Assembly (NCBI GenBank): GCA_017458065.1
Contig: JAFTGD010000067.1
Span: forward strand, 1-47,337
DNA from: Oscillospiraceae bacterium
GTDB taxonomy: Bacteria > Bacillota > Clostridia > Oscillospirales > Oscillospiraceae
DNA length: 47,337 nt
Direction of reading: 5' to 3'
Positions 37,241-45,091 of the stretch are shown one piece after another. The notes below the pieces were generated by a model that worked only from the letters and a program-made list of their open reading frames with translations, was not told the origin of the DNA and did no database searches. Made by a program: the position numbers and the translations under genes. Position 1 is the first letter of the stretch. The number at the start of each line of letters is the position of its first letter.

Positions 37241-38362
37241 TTATTCCTCCTTAAAATCTTCTTTGGCATTATTAATCGGCGGACGCTTATCATCCGCCGT
37301 TACGAGTGTCGGCTTTCCGGACGGCTTCGTGATCAGGCCGCCCAGGAGCTCTTCAAATTTTCTCTTCCCCAGCATGCGCTGCATATCTGTGATGGGAAGA
37401 ACCTTTTTCAAATACGGATCATATCCGGCGGACTCCACTGCCTCCGCCACAGCCTTTTCATTCGTGTACTTTCGCACACTTCTGCCTTCTACCAGCTTCC
37501 AGCCTTTCCATTCTTTCCCGGCGACCGCCTCCTGCAAAGCGAACTCTTTGACGTCATTCGCCCAGGCGATCAGCTTGTCTGCCTTCTCCAGAATCTCCGA
37601 TATCTCCTCGTCCGAAAGGAGCGGCGGCTCGGCAAAATCGTAGGCGGCAAGAGCAAGATTCTCCTTCGCCCTCTCCCGGCAGATGTGCCGCGCCTTACAA
37701 AAACGGCACCAGTCGCCGGCGTGGAATTCGCCGTTGCCGGAATCCGCCTCTTCCGCGGCGGGCTTCAGAACCGTTTCCGCCCATTCGTACAGCTCGTCCC
37801 TGCTAATCTCGTCTACGGAGATATTTGCCTTTCTCGGCTGAAAGATCGTCATGCGGACCTTCTCTATATCATAGAGATTGTCGAAGATCTCCAGCGCCCC
37901 GATGGCGTAAATCCGCATCTGGGAATTGCCCCTGGCATCCACCTCTACACCCAGGCCGTACTTGAAGTCGACGACGTTAAGGGTTTGGTCTGCAATAATG
38001 ATGCAGTCGGCAGTTCCGAAACCGCCGGGGACAAACCGCTCATAGGAAATTCTCTGCTCAACCAGCAGTACGGGATCATCCGTCTCGCGTTTTGCTTCTT
38101 CATAAAGCTCCATGACGTAGTCCCGGTAGCCCTGGGCGCAGTCTTCCATTTCGGCGGTATAGTATTTGAGATCCGGCCGGGGGTCTTCGCATGCGATCCC
38201 CATTTCCGTCTTCAGGTAAAATTCGCAGAGAGAATGCGCCTCCGTCCCTTCTTCCGCAAAACTTGTAGCCTGTTCTGGCATGTTGCGGCAAAAGGGAACG
38301 GAGGCGGTGCAGTGAAGCCAGCGGTGCGAGGATGACGGGCCTAATTCACTGTGTCCCGCCAT
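37241..38362 (-). CDS. DUF2800 protein (Cas4/RecB-like nuclease)
   Basis: 373 residues. The start GHSELGPSSSHRWLHCTASV has the conserved family opening with its Cys. 'GGFGTADCIIIADQTLNVVDFKYGLGVEVDA' supplies the D...DxK catalytic residues of a PD-(D/E)xK nuclease. 'DWCRFCKARHICRER' gives the Cys cluster that may bind Fe-S, as in Cas4/AddB. Combined with the neighbouring DUF2815 protein it probably acts in recombination or replication. ATG at 38362 is chosen for family agreement. Confidence 0.88.
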   Translation of the reverse strand: MAGHSELGPSSSHRWLHCTASVPFCRNMPEQATSFAEEGTEAHSLCEFYLKTEMGIACEDPRPDLKYYTAEMEDCAQGYRDYVMELYEEAKRETDDPVLLVEQRISYERFVPGGFGTADCIIIADQTLNVVDFKYGLGVEVDARGNSQMRIYAIGALEIFDNLYDIEKVRMTIFQPRKANISVDEISRDELYEWAETVLKPAAEEADSGNGEFHAGDWCRFCKARHICRERAKENLALAAYDFAEPPLLSDEEISEILEKADKLIAWANDVKEFALQEAVAGKEWKGWKLVEGRSVRKYTNEKAVAEAVESAGYDPYLKKVLPITDMQRMLGKRKFEELLGGLITKPSGKPTLVTADDKRPPINNAKEDFKEE

Positions 38363-38654
38363 CTCCAAGTTTCTCCGCGTCACCGATCAGTGCGGCATAG
38401 TCTTCCGGCTTCACCTCTGACAGGCGGCTGGCGCCGTACTTTTCGAGGAGAGCCCTGACTTCCGCGGTAAATCCGGAGCCGGACTTGGCGGACATGACCT
38501 TTCGCACTTCCTCAAAGGTGTACACCTTCTCTTCTTTTTCTCCCGTTACTACCTTCACCTCACCGAATTCAGCGGCAAGCTCAGCGACCGTCCCGGTCAG
38601 GTCTGCGAGGAGATTTGCGATGGCGACCAGCTTGGATTTCACAGCCTCATTCAT
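38346..38654 (-). CDS. Small conserved phage protein (sometimes mislabelled rrp5)
   Basis: 102 residues, starting MNEAVKSKLVAIANLLADLT. The C-terminus 'TAEVRALLEKYGASRLSEVKPEDYAALIGDAEKL' is common in Clostridia phages next to DUF2800, and some databases call it an rRNA biogenesis protein without basis. The first ATG lies only 1 nt after its ribosome-binding site, so the second (38654) is preferred. It overlaps the DUF2800 gene. Confidence 0.75.
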   Translation of the reverse strand: MNEAVKSKLVAIANLLADLTGTVAELAAEFGEVKVVTGEKEEKVYTFEEVRKVMSAKSGSGFTAEVRALLEKYGASRLSEVKPEDYAALIGDAEKLGDGGTQ

Positions 38655-38898
38655 CCGCATTCTCCTTCAGCACTTTCAGTGCGGTCTCCATAATCTCCTG
38701 CACACACTCCTTTTTGTAAGGGGTATGCTTTGTGATCTGGTCGATCAGGGTGGAAAGCTCAATGCTGTGGGTGGCCGGTTCGCCGTCCTCCAAATCTGTC
38801 GTGACCTCATCGAAGGCCTCCATTGCGGCACATACCGACTTCGCGATGGTGCAGAGAAGCAGCATACCCGCAACCTTTACCTTTTCTTCGTTACTCAT
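38647..38898 (-). CDS. Small unknown protein
   Basis: 83 residues (MSNEEKVKVAGMLLLCTIAK...), mostly helical, with an acidic middle (VTTDLEDGEPATHSIELSTL). No family recognised. It overlaps the next gene by 8 nt, and AAGGAG lies upstream. It belongs to the early leftward operon. Confidence 0.65.
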   Translation of the reverse strand: MSNEEKVKVAGMLLLCTIAKSVCAAMEAFDEVTTDLEDGEPATHSIELSTLIDQITKHTPYKKECVQEIMETALKVLKENADE

Positions 38899-38990
38899 TT
38901 TGTTTTTTCTCCTTGTATTTTGATGTCTGCCCGTCTCTCCGGGTCCGTCCTTATTTTTCTATGATTTCCACTCATTTCTCGTTTCTTCAC
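38895..38990 (-). CDS. Possible 31-residue peptide
   Basis: A GTG-started frame encodes a very basic peptide (MKKREMSGNHRKIRTDPERR...). Its stop overlaps the next ATG (ATGA) and AAGGAAG lies upstream. No homologue comes to mind, so it may simply be a leader. Low confidence. Confidence 0.3.
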   Translation of the reverse strand: MKKREMSGNHRKIRTDPERRADIKIQGEKTK

Positions 38991-39032
38991 ATCACTTCCT
39001 TCATAACACCCAAAAGAAAAACAGCCGCCGTA

Positions 39033-39251
39033 TCAGGCCGCTGCTTTCTCTTTTCTGATTATCCTGTCAATTGCTTCTTTCGGGGTGGGATCAAGGTTTC
39101 CGAAGTAGTTTCGGAGATCAAGCCTTTCTTCAGCCGCGGCAAAAGCCGCATCCGCCTTGGCCTTCTCCTCAATACACAATCTCTCCTCTTTCGTCATCCC
39201 GTTCTTGCGATGGCTGCGCTGTTTGTCTCTGGTTTTCACATTTTCCTCCAT
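39033..39251 (-). CDS. Small unknown protein
   Basis: 72 residues, highly charged (MEENVKTRDKQRSHRKNGMT...), with a helical Ala/Glu-rich middle (CIEEKAKADAAFAAAEERLD). It resembles nothing I can name. It is one of the first genes of the leftward operon, close to the XRE regulator at 39660. Confidence 0.6.
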   Translation of the reverse strand: MEENVKTRDKQRSHRKNGMTKEERLCIEEKAKADAAFAAAEERLDLRNYFGNLDPTPKEAIDRIIRKEKAAA

Positions 39252-39306
39252 TTCCGCCCCTTCTTATGTGTTTCCCTTCTCTGAAGAGGCTCCGCCGACA
39301 TCTGGA

Positions 39307-39474
39307 TCACTGCCAGGCAACTGCGGTTTTCCTGATTTGATTTTTGGACTTCGGATTCTTTTTGGCTCTTTCAATGTTCCTGAGAGCCAGAAATGCTGTC
39401 GGATCGCGGTAGCCCTCCGCGTTGAGCCAGTCTCTGCTTCTCCGGGCCTCCCGCTGTTTTGCTCGGTTTCTCAT
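39307..39474 (-). CDS. Small basic protein
   Basis: 55 residues (MRNRAKQREARRSRDWLNAE...). Arg/Lys-rich, with 'GYRDPTAFLALRNIERAKKNP' in the middle. Small proteins of this form are common in early operons of Clostridia phages, and their function is unknown. AAGGAA precedes the ATG. The upstream region holds the paired palindromes at 39550-39600. Confidence 0.7.
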   Translation of the reverse strand: MRNRAKQREARRSRDWLNAEGYRDPTAFLALRNIERAKKNPKSKNQIRKTAVAWQ

Positions 39475-39549
39475 TTCATATGTTCCTTTCGTTCCGTTGT
39501 TCCATTCCCCTTGGGATGGTCATATTATGCCACCGTTTTTTCTTCCCCG

Positions 39550-39600
39550 GGACCAGTATACTGGTTCACTTTTCTGATTTTGGACCAGTATACTGGTCCA
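39550..39600. promoter_or_regulatory. Paired palindromic operators in the early leftward region
   Basis: ACCAGTATACTGGT occurs twice (39552-39565 and 39586 +/- within 39581-39600). The second copy extends to a perfect 20-bp palindrome; their centres are about 32 bp, three helical turns, apart. A related imperfect site (ACCCGGAATTCCGGTT) lies at 39645-39660. They probably bind the XRE regulator encoded next to them (39660-40016). Confidence 0.75.
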
Positions 39601-39659
39601 TTTTTTCTCTTCCTCCTGGAATGGTCATATCCTCATTATTATTGACCCGGAATTCCGGT

Positions 39660-40016
39660 TCACCTTGTCACATTGATAACTGTGTCTATAGTTGCGTTGA
39701 TCAGCGCCATCACCTGGCTCCGCTGGTATGGTGTTAAGCTTTCGAGACGGTCCGACAGTTTTTGCATATCCTGCGAGAGAGGACTCTTCGCTTTCAGCCG
39801 GTCGGGCAGTATTTCAGAAGGCGAGGCATTAAGCGCCTCACAGACGGAGATGAACTTGCTGATACCGAAATCAGACTCCCCACGCTCCATTGCGCCAACC
39901 GTCTTTTTATTGACGCCCAGTTCTTCAGCCAGGTCGATCTGTGCCATACCGGCCTGATCACGCAGTTTCGATATTTTCAGTCCAATTTCCTGATGGTCTT
40001 TGGAAATAGCCGCCAT
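39660..40016 (-). CDS. XRE-family transcriptional regulator (early-operon side)
   Basis: 118 residues. 'IGLKISKLRDQAGMAQIDLAEELGVNKKTVGAMERGESDFGISKFISVCEALNASPSEIL' is an XRE helix-turn-helix (residues about 11-70). The C-terminus is helical and short; it carries no peptidase or oligomerisation domain that I can name. Together with the plus-strand XRE regulator at 40733 it forms a divergent switch. GGAGG precedes the ATG. Adjacent palindromes are its probable targets. Confidence 0.88.
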   Translation of the reverse strand: MAAISKDHQEIGLKISKLRDQAGMAQIDLAEELGVNKKTVGAMERGESDFGISKFISVCEALNASPSEILPDRLKAKSPLSQDMQKLSDRLESLTPYQRSQVMALINATIDTVINVTR

Positions 40017-40050
40017 CTCCGTCTCACCTCCGTTCTCTTCCTTTTTTTAT

Positions 40051-40079
40051 ATTGTATGGTCTCTGTGCCCGATTTGCCA
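40051..40079 (-). promoter_or_regulatory. Promoter of the XRE gene and early leftward operon
   Basis: On the minus strand, TGGCAA (40079-40074) and TACAAT (40056-40051) have a 17-bp spacer. The CGGAGG ribosome-binding site follows. Confidence 0.6.
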
Positions 40080-40129
40080 CGAAGCGCCTTTGCGGGTTTT
40101 CGGACAGAACCCGCAGTGGAAATGCGGGT

Positions 40130-40201
40130 AATAAAAAAGCCGGGACAGAACTACAGACCGGCACCTTCTGTAAGGTGCTATTCTGACTGTTCTATCCCGG
40201 C
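40130..40201 (-). terminator. Large compound terminator hairpin
   Basis: In the minus-strand RNA a 13-bp outer stem (GCCGGGAUAGAAC with GUUCUGUCCCGGC, one U-G wobble) encloses an inner perfect 7-bp hairpin (GCACCTT/AAGGTGC, 4-nt loop), followed by UUUUUUAUU. The wobble pair would be a mismatch on the other strand, which assigns it to the minus strand. It terminates the short transcript from 40453. A GNRA-type hairpin (CC-GAAA-GG) lies just before it. Confidence 0.85.
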
Positions 40202-40228
40202 AAGTAGGTGACCCTTTCGGCGTCCCAG

Positions 40229-40453
40229 TTAGCTTGGTGATGAACCGATCTTAAGTTTTCGCCTCGTTGCGCCCTTTAGGGGCTTTATAGTTGCTGCTGA
40301 CATCTGCCCGGTATCAAATAGCGTGAATTTTCCGCATATTGGACACTGCACTGAAAATCGCGCCTTTGTTCCCTCATAGATCAGTGCTCTCGCTTTACAG
40401 CAAGGAAAGTCTATGCTGCCGATTAGTGCGCCAAGTTCTTCATCATATTCCAT
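40229..40453 (-). CDS. Small zinc-ribbon-like protein
   Basis: 74 residues. 'GSIDFPCCKARALIYEGTKARFSVQCPICGKFTLFDTG' holds CC and CPIC pairs about 18 residues apart, as in a zinc ribbon, and the protein ends in a basic tail (GATRRKLKIGSSPS). Very similar small proteins occur next to repressors in Clostridia mobile elements; the function is unknown. The gene is divergent from the lysogeny module and ends in front of a large terminator. Confidence 0.75.
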   Translation of the reverse strand: MEYDEELGALIGSIDFPCCKARALIYEGTKARFSVQCPICGKFTLFDTGQMSAATIKPLKGATRRKLKIGSSPS

Positions 40454-40582
40454 CTTCGCTCCTCAAATTACATTTTTCTTACATTTTGTTGACAGAGTCC
40501 GTTTTTTTGGACAGTTCTTATGCTAATATAATAATGTCAAAGCAAAGAGTTCTCATCCTCAGGAAACTTTTCTCTGCTTTTT

Positions 40583-40690
40583 GTGAATTCTTCTTGACAA
40601 AGTGAATTCTTGGTGGTAAAGTGTTCTCATAGTTCACCGAACAAGACGCATTATACAGGCAAGATTTCTCATTGTCAAGAGAATTCTTGA
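40583..40690. repeat. Repeated GAATTCTT operator sites of the lysogeny promoter
   Basis: GTGAATTCTT at 40583-40592 and 40602-40611, and GAATTCTT within TCAAGA-N4-TCTTGA at 40675-40690 (a perfect inverted repeat). Two copies flank the -35 of the promoter and the third lies between promoter and gene. GTTCTCAT-like motifs also recur near 40549 and 40623. Confidence 0.65.
40594..40622 (+). promoter_or_regulatory. Promoter of the lysogeny (XRE-ImmA) operon
   Basis: Perfect TTGACA (40594-40599), 17-bp spacer, TAAAGT (40617-40622). The spacer contains one of the GAATTCTT sites, as expected if a repressor controls it. Confidence 0.7.
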
Positions 40691-40732
40691 AAACGCATCA
40701 CAGAGAAATTAAAGAATGAAAGGAATGAGACC

Positions 40733-41179
40733 ATGGCTACTTTCGGAGAGAAAATCAGGATGAGGCGCGAGGAGCTAAATCTCAGCCAGGAGCAGCTCGC
40801 ATCTCTCGCAGGCCTGACCCGACGTTCTATTGTAAGCTATGAGACAACCAGCAAACGCCCCTACGCTTCTTCAATTCGGAAGATAGCGGCTGCTCTCGGC
40901 GTCACGGTTCGTTATCTGGAGCGTGACGACATCGACGATCCGCAGGCAGGCATCGACGAAGAGCCCTTTATTCAGGAGGCAAGAGAAATGTACGGCAAGA
41001 AGGGCGCTGATGAAATGGCGGCGGTTCTGGCGCAAAACGAAGCTCTCTTCGCCGGCGGAACTCTGACAGAGGATCAGAAGGATATGTTCTATGAAGCAGT
41101 CACTCGCGCCTACTTCATGAACAAAGAACGCGCCCGCGAGAAATTTGGGAGAAAAGCTCCTAAGAAGCAGATGGAGTGA
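40733..41179 (+). CDS. XRE-family repressor (CI-like)
   Basis: 148 residues. 'FGEKIRMRREELNLSQEQLASLAGLTRRSIVSYETTSKRPYASSIRKIAAALGVTVRYLERDD' is an XRE HTH (residues 4-65). The rest is a helical C-terminal part ending in a basic tail (EKFGRKAPKKQME). Followed by an ImmA/IrrE peptidase gene, it is the ImmR-type repressor that the peptidase would inactivate upon damage. The upstream GAATTCTT sites are candidate operators. Confidence 0.88.
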   Translation: MATFGEKIRMRREELNLSQEQLASLAGLTRRSIVSYETTSKRPYASSIRKIAAALGVTVRYLERDDIDDPQAGIDEEPFIQEAREMYGKKGADEMAAVLAQNEALFAGGTLTEDQKDMFYEAVTRAYFMNKERAREKFGRKAPKKQME

Positions 41180-41213
41180 TCTCACCTCATAGAACTTGGA
41201 GGTGTAATCTGTC

Positions 41214-41783
41214 ATGATTGACTATTATGACATTGTTGCGCAAGTTGCGGCCTTGAAGCGCGACTTCCCCTGCATGAAGCCGGAAGAGATTATTGAAGAA
41301 CGTGGAATTGCTCTCCTGGAAATCCCCATGGGCAGCGGACCGAATGCTCTTAAAGGCTTTATTCAAAAGAACAGCAGACTTCGCACAATCGTTGTCAACT
41401 CCGATTTGCCCTATGCCATCAAGCACAAAATTCTGTTCCATGAGCTGGGTCATAATGAGAGAAAGCATTTAGAATTGATACGGACCGGAACACTCGCTGA
41501 TACAGATATTTCTTATAGGAAGGACCATACTCTCGCGGCGAGGTATGAAAATGAAGCCAACTTCTTTGCCGCTGAATGCACCCTTGATACAGCTGAGACT
41601 CTTGAGGTCATTTCCGAGTATGATCTTGTCACTGCCGCAAGACTTCTCCGCGTACCCCTGGAATTTTTAGACTACAAGCTCCGGCTGATGCATCATACTG
41701 GTCAACTGGACAGGTATGTAGATGTCTTCAGTGTCAGGAGTGACTGCCTGCTAAAAATAGGTAACGAGGGCTATGAAAACTGA
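41214..41783 (+). CDS. ImmA/IrrE-family metallopeptidase
   Basis: 189 residues. The zinc motif HELGH (76-80) is followed by 'NERKHLE' and 'YENEANFFAAECTLD' with the third ligand Glu region. ImmA/IrrE peptidases cleave the partner XRE repressor in mobile elements such as ICEBs1, releasing the lytic or excision programme. It follows the repressor by 34 nt with AGGTG upstream, consistent with one operon. Confidence 0.93.
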   Translation: MIDYYDIVAQVAALKRDFPCMKPEEIIEERGIALLEIPMGSGPNALKGFIQKNSRLRTIVVNSDLPYAIKHKILFHELGHNERKHLELIRTGTLADTDISYRKDHTLAARYENEANFFAAECTLDTAETLEVISEYDLVTAARLLRVPLEFLDYKLRLMHHTGQLDRYVDVFSVRSDCLLKIGNEGYEN

Positions 41784-42036
41784 AAGAACCTACGTCAAAG
41801 TCACATCCGACTTTGACTCTACCGGCTATATGCAGCCCCGGACGATCACCTGGAAAGATGGGAGAACTTTTCACATCGATGCAGTGAAGGATCTTCGCCC
41901 CGCATCCATGTTCGGCCGCAGTGGAGACTGCTATACCATAGTTATAAAAGGTGAAGAGCGCCACCTGTTCTTTGAACGCTCGACTGAATTTCAGCCTAAC
42001 CGGTTCGGCCGGTGGTTTGTGGAAAGCGCGGGATAA
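41773..42036 (+). CDS. Small conserved protein before the Y-family polymerase
   Basis: 87 residues (MKTERTYVKVTSDFDSTGYM...). 'DSTGYMQPRTITWKDGRTFHIDAVKDLRPA' and 'GDCYTIVIKGEERHLFFERSTEFQPNRFGRWFVES' form a small beta barrel commonly found upstream of Y-family polymerase genes in Bacillota mobile elements; the function is unknown. It overlaps the ImmA gene by 11 nt. Confidence 0.75.
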   Translation: MKTERTYVKVTSDFDSTGYMQPRTITWKDGRTFHIDAVKDLRPASMFGRSGDCYTIVIKGEERHLFFERSTEFQPNRFGRWFVESAG

Positions 42037-42059
42037 TGCAAGGAAGGGGGTAACGGAAC

Positions 42060-43679
42060 ATGCGGACCTATGTGGCGATAGACTTGAAGTCCTATTACGC
42101 CTCCGCGGAAGCCGCGGACCGGAAATATAATCCCCTGACCACGCATTTGGTAGTCGCCGACTCCTCCCGAACAGAAAAAACCATATGTCTTGCCGTCTCC
42201 CCTTCCCTTAAGGCTTATGGAATTTCCGGCAGAGCAAGACTGTTTGAAGTCGTGCAGCGGGTGAAAGAGGTGAATGCCGAACGCTTTCAGAAGGCGTTAA
42301 AACTGGGTGTGCTTCCGAAAGATGAAAACGGGGTCTACCATTTCGCCTCTTCTTCCTTCGATGCTGAAGCCCTCGCCGCCGATCCGGCACTCGAGCTCTC
42401 TTACGTCATAGCTCCGCCGAGGATGAGGTATTACGAAGAGGTCAGCACAAAGATCTTCAGCATCTACAAGAAATACATCAGCCCCGAGGACATACATGTC
42501 TATTCTATTGACGAGTGCTTCCTCGACGTCACCCGGTATCTCGAAACCTATCACCTCACCGCGCATGAGCTTGCCATGTCTCTGATTCGTGAAGTTCTGT
42601 TTGAGACCGGCATCACCGCCACAGCTGGGATCGGCACAAACATGTATCTGGCAAAAATCGCCATGGATATCGTCGCGAAGCACGTCGCGGCGGACAAGGA
42701 TGGTGTCAGAATCGCAGAGCTGGATGAGATGAGGTATAGGGAGCTGCTGTGGTGCCACAGGCCGCTCACCGACTTCTGGCGTGTCGGTCATGGGATCGCC
42801 CGGAGGCTGGAAAACATGGGTCTCTACACCATGGGTGATGTTGCTAGAAGGAGCGTTACTGACGAAGAGTCCTTATATAAAGAATTCGGCATTAACGCGG
42901 AGCTGCTGATCGATCACGCCTGGGGCTGGGAACCCACTGAAATCAAAACCATCAAGGTATATCGTCCAGAAGCAACTTCCATCTCCTCCGGCCAGGTTCT
43001 GGCAGAGCCATATACCTGGGAAAAGGGAAAACTGATAGTCCGGGAAATGACGGAGCTGCTGGTGCTGGATCTGGTAAGAAAAGGCCTTGTGACGAAGAAG
43101 ATGGAACTGACCATCGGCTATGACAGGGAGAGCCTGAAAGTGATGATCCCCGGCGAAACCTGGCGGGACGCGGTCTATTCCGTCGCCAGCACCGGCGAGG
43201 TTTATGAGGGGAAAGTTACCCTCGATCCTTACGGCCGCCCGCACCCAAAGCACGCCCACGGCACAGGGAATCTGGAAAAGTGGAGCAACGGCACAAAGCG
43301 GATTATGGCCGCGATGATGCGGCTGTATGACGAAAAGGTCGATTCCCGGCTGCTGGTTCGGCGCGTCAATATCGCCGCTGTGAATCTTCTGCCTGAGAAT
43401 GAGATACCGGAAGAACAGCCGAAGGGCGTAATAAAAGATCAGATGTCCTTTTTTGACATCGAGGAACTGGATACAGCTGAAGAAAAGGCAAAGAAGGAGA
43501 AGAAGGCTGCGGAAGAAGCCGCCGAGGCGAAAGAGAGAAGAATTCAAAAAGCGACTCTGGCCATGCAGGCCAAATATGGGAAAAACGCCATACTGAAAGG
43601 CACCAATTTCATGGAAGGCGCAACGACCAGAGAGAGGAACATGACCATCGGCGGTCACAAGGCGGGTGACGAAGAATGA
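42060..43679 (+). CDS. Y-family DNA polymerase (UmuC/DinB-like)
   Basis: 539 residues. Catalytic residues: VAIDLKSYYASAEA (Asp8) and 'VYSIDECFLDVT' (Asp151, Glu152). The following 'GIGTNMYLAKIAMDIVAKH' helix-hairpin-helix region and 'PLTDFWRVGHGIARRLENMGLYTMGDVA' are typical. It is a translesion polymerase, the Bacillota phage/ICE form, with a C-terminal coiled-coil tail (residues about 475-510). It would copy damaged DNA, and the next gene is a YolD-like partner. Confidence 0.93.
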   Translation: MRTYVAIDLKSYYASAEAADRKYNPLTTHLVVADSSRTEKTICLAVSPSLKAYGISGRARLFEVVQRVKEVNAERFQKALKLGVLPKDENGVYHFASSSFDAEALAADPALELSYVIAPPRMRYYEEVSTKIFSIYKKYISPEDIHVYSIDECFLDVTRYLETYHLTAHELAMSLIREVLFETGITATAGIGTNMYLAKIAMDIVAKHVAADKDGVRIAELDEMRYRELLWCHRPLTDFWRVGHGIARRLENMGLYTMGDVARRSVTDEESLYKEFGINAELLIDHAWGWEPTEIKTIKVYRPEATSISSGQVLAEPYTWEKGKLIVREMTELLVLDLVRKGLVTKKMELTIGYDRESLKVMIPGETWRDAVYSVASTGEVYEGKVTLDPYGRPHPKHAHGTGNLEKWSNGTKRIMAAMMRLYDEKVDSRLLVRRVNIAAVNLLPENEIPEEQPKGVIKDQMSFFDIEELDTAEEKAKKEKKAAEEAAEAKERRIQKATLAMQAKYGKNAILKGTNFMEGATTRERNMTIGGHKAGDEE

Positions 43680-44158
43680 CCAAAGGAATCACAGGAAAAG
43701 AACCTGATCCCCGTATCGTCTATGCGGATATTATCGGCCTTCCGCATCACCAGTCCGCTACCCATCCCCATATGAGCCTTTATGACCGGGCGGCGCAGTT
43801 CAGCTCGTATAAGGCGTTGAGCGGTTATGAAGATATGGTTGCGGAAGAGGCCCGCCTTACGGACAGAGAAATAGAATTGGAAGAGCATGATCTTGAAGTG
43901 CTCAATCAGAAGCTGACTTTGATTTCTGACGTCATTGCTGACGGGGCCTCCCCCGTTCTGACCTTCACTGTTTTCATTCCGGATGAATCCAAAGACGGTG
44001 GAATGTACGTGGATATGACGGAAAAAGTGAAGAAGGTCGATGTGATCACCCGGAAAGTCGTCCTGGAGAAAAAGCGGGAGCGCAGCCGGGTCAACGAAAC
44101 GATCGATTTTGACAGGATCATTGATATTCAGGGCGACCTGGTGGATTACATCACTTAA
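43676..44158 (+). CDS. YolD-like protein (polymerase partner)
   Basis: 160 residues. 'ADIIGLPHHQSATHPHMSLYDRAAQFSSYKALSGYEDMVAEEARLTDREIELEEHD' is the typical start of the longer YolD-like proteins found beside Y-family polymerases. YolD resembles UmuD-like partners of Bacillota, with unclear biochemistry. It overlaps the polymerase gene by 4 nt (ATGA). Confidence 0.85.
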   Translation: MTKGITGKEPDPRIVYADIIGLPHHQSATHPHMSLYDRAAQFSSYKALSGYEDMVAEEARLTDREIELEEHDLEVLNQKLTLISDVIADGASPVLTFTVFIPDESKDGGMYVDMTEKVKKVDVITRKVVLEKKRERSRVNETIDFDRIIDIQGDLVDYIT

Positions 44159-44224
44159 AATACCACGCGAAAACAGAAACACCAAATAATCGGAATGTAA
44201 GAAGAAAAAGAAAGGAGCCAGACG

Positions 44225-44809
44225 ATGACCGAAGAAAGAAGCACAGTTGAAGTAGATAAGCCGGTAAAGGACGATGACGCGAAAAACGCCATCGGAGAGA
44301 AGCTGGGACCCTTCGCGGCAAGATATAAAAACACGAGAACCCTGAGAGAAGCAAAAATAGAAATAACTGTCACGATCTTTGAACCCAAGACGCCGTCCTC
44401 AAAAAAGGGTTACTTCGTTACCCTCACCGGCATTCTGGAGGCCATTGATTTTACCGCGATGGCTCCGATGATCAAAATTGAAGGCCGCAAGGTAAAGCTC
44501 AGTGAGATTGTGAACATTGAGGCTCCTGAGATTGAAGAGGAATACACGCCGCATGAACTGACTGCCAGGGAGAAGGAAGACCTCAAGAAAGCCCAAGCCG
44601 CCCTGGAAAAGGAAATGAGGACCCAGTTTGAAAAGCAGATGGCCCGCGAGCGCCAGAAATGGGAAAATAGCGATCCTTTCCCAGATTACGACAGTTGCGA
44701 GATGCCGGCGGAGGAAACAAAAGAGTCAAGAAAGAAAACAAGTAAATGGGACGGCTACACACTGTACGCTAAAAAGCGCACTGAAAAGAAAAAGAAGAAC
44801 GCGGCATAA
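44225..44809 (+). CDS. Unknown protein with coiled-coil C-terminus
   Basis: 194 residues. A central 'AKIEITVTIFEPKTPSSKKGYFVTLTGILEAIDF' beta segment is reminiscent of YolD-like cores, but I would not assign it on that. The C-terminal half is a long Glu/Lys-rich coiled coil (about 110-150) and a basic tail. AAGGAG precedes the ATG. It follows the YolD gene and may assist the same polymerase. Confidence 0.6.
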   Translation: MTEERSTVEVDKPVKDDDAKNAIGEKLGPFAARYKNTRTLREAKIEITVTIFEPKTPSSKKGYFVTLTGILEAIDFTAMAPMIKIEGRKVKLSEIVNIEAPEIEEEYTPHELTAREKEDLKKAQAALEKEMRTQFEKQMARERQKWENSDPFPDYDSCEMPAEETKESRKKTSKWDGYTLYAKKRTEKKKKNAA

Positions 44810-44952
44810 CCCCCGTACTCTCTGAGAAAATCCGGCCATATCCATATTCACAATTGTTATTTTTTTAACATACAAAGCCGCAATTGAGGGTAATTTTTTG
44901 GACAGGTATGGTGGTAGAATAGACTCAAGAAAAACAAAAGGAGGCCAGCAAA

Positions 44953-45063
44953 ATGAAGGGTTATTACACGGCTCAGGGTTTCTACGGATTGGTCGATGGC
45001 AAGTATCTGCTGTTCTCCGATGAAACCGAGTACTACGAGTACATGGAGGACGAGGCGGCATAA
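44953..45063 (+). CDS. Conserved 36-residue peptide
   Basis: MKGYYTAQGFYGLVDGKYLL followed by an acidic, Tyr-rich end (DETEYYEYMEDEAA). Short peptides of this form are widespread in mobile elements of Clostridia. GGAGG lies 8 nt upstream. An extended -10 (TGGTAGAAT, near 44911-44919) may be its promoter. Function unknown. Confidence 0.65.
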   Translation: MKGYYTAQGFYGLVDGKYLLFSDETEYYEYMEDEAA

Positions 45064-45091
45064 TCGAACCGCAGGCAAGGAGGAAAAGAAG

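Noticed and set aside
40130-40245. Resemblance of the GGGACGC...GAAA hairpin to a cyclic-di-GMP-I riboswitch
   Set aside because: Only a short GGGACGC plus tetraloop fragment matches; the rest of the aptamer core is missing, and the element follows, rather than precedes, a coding region.
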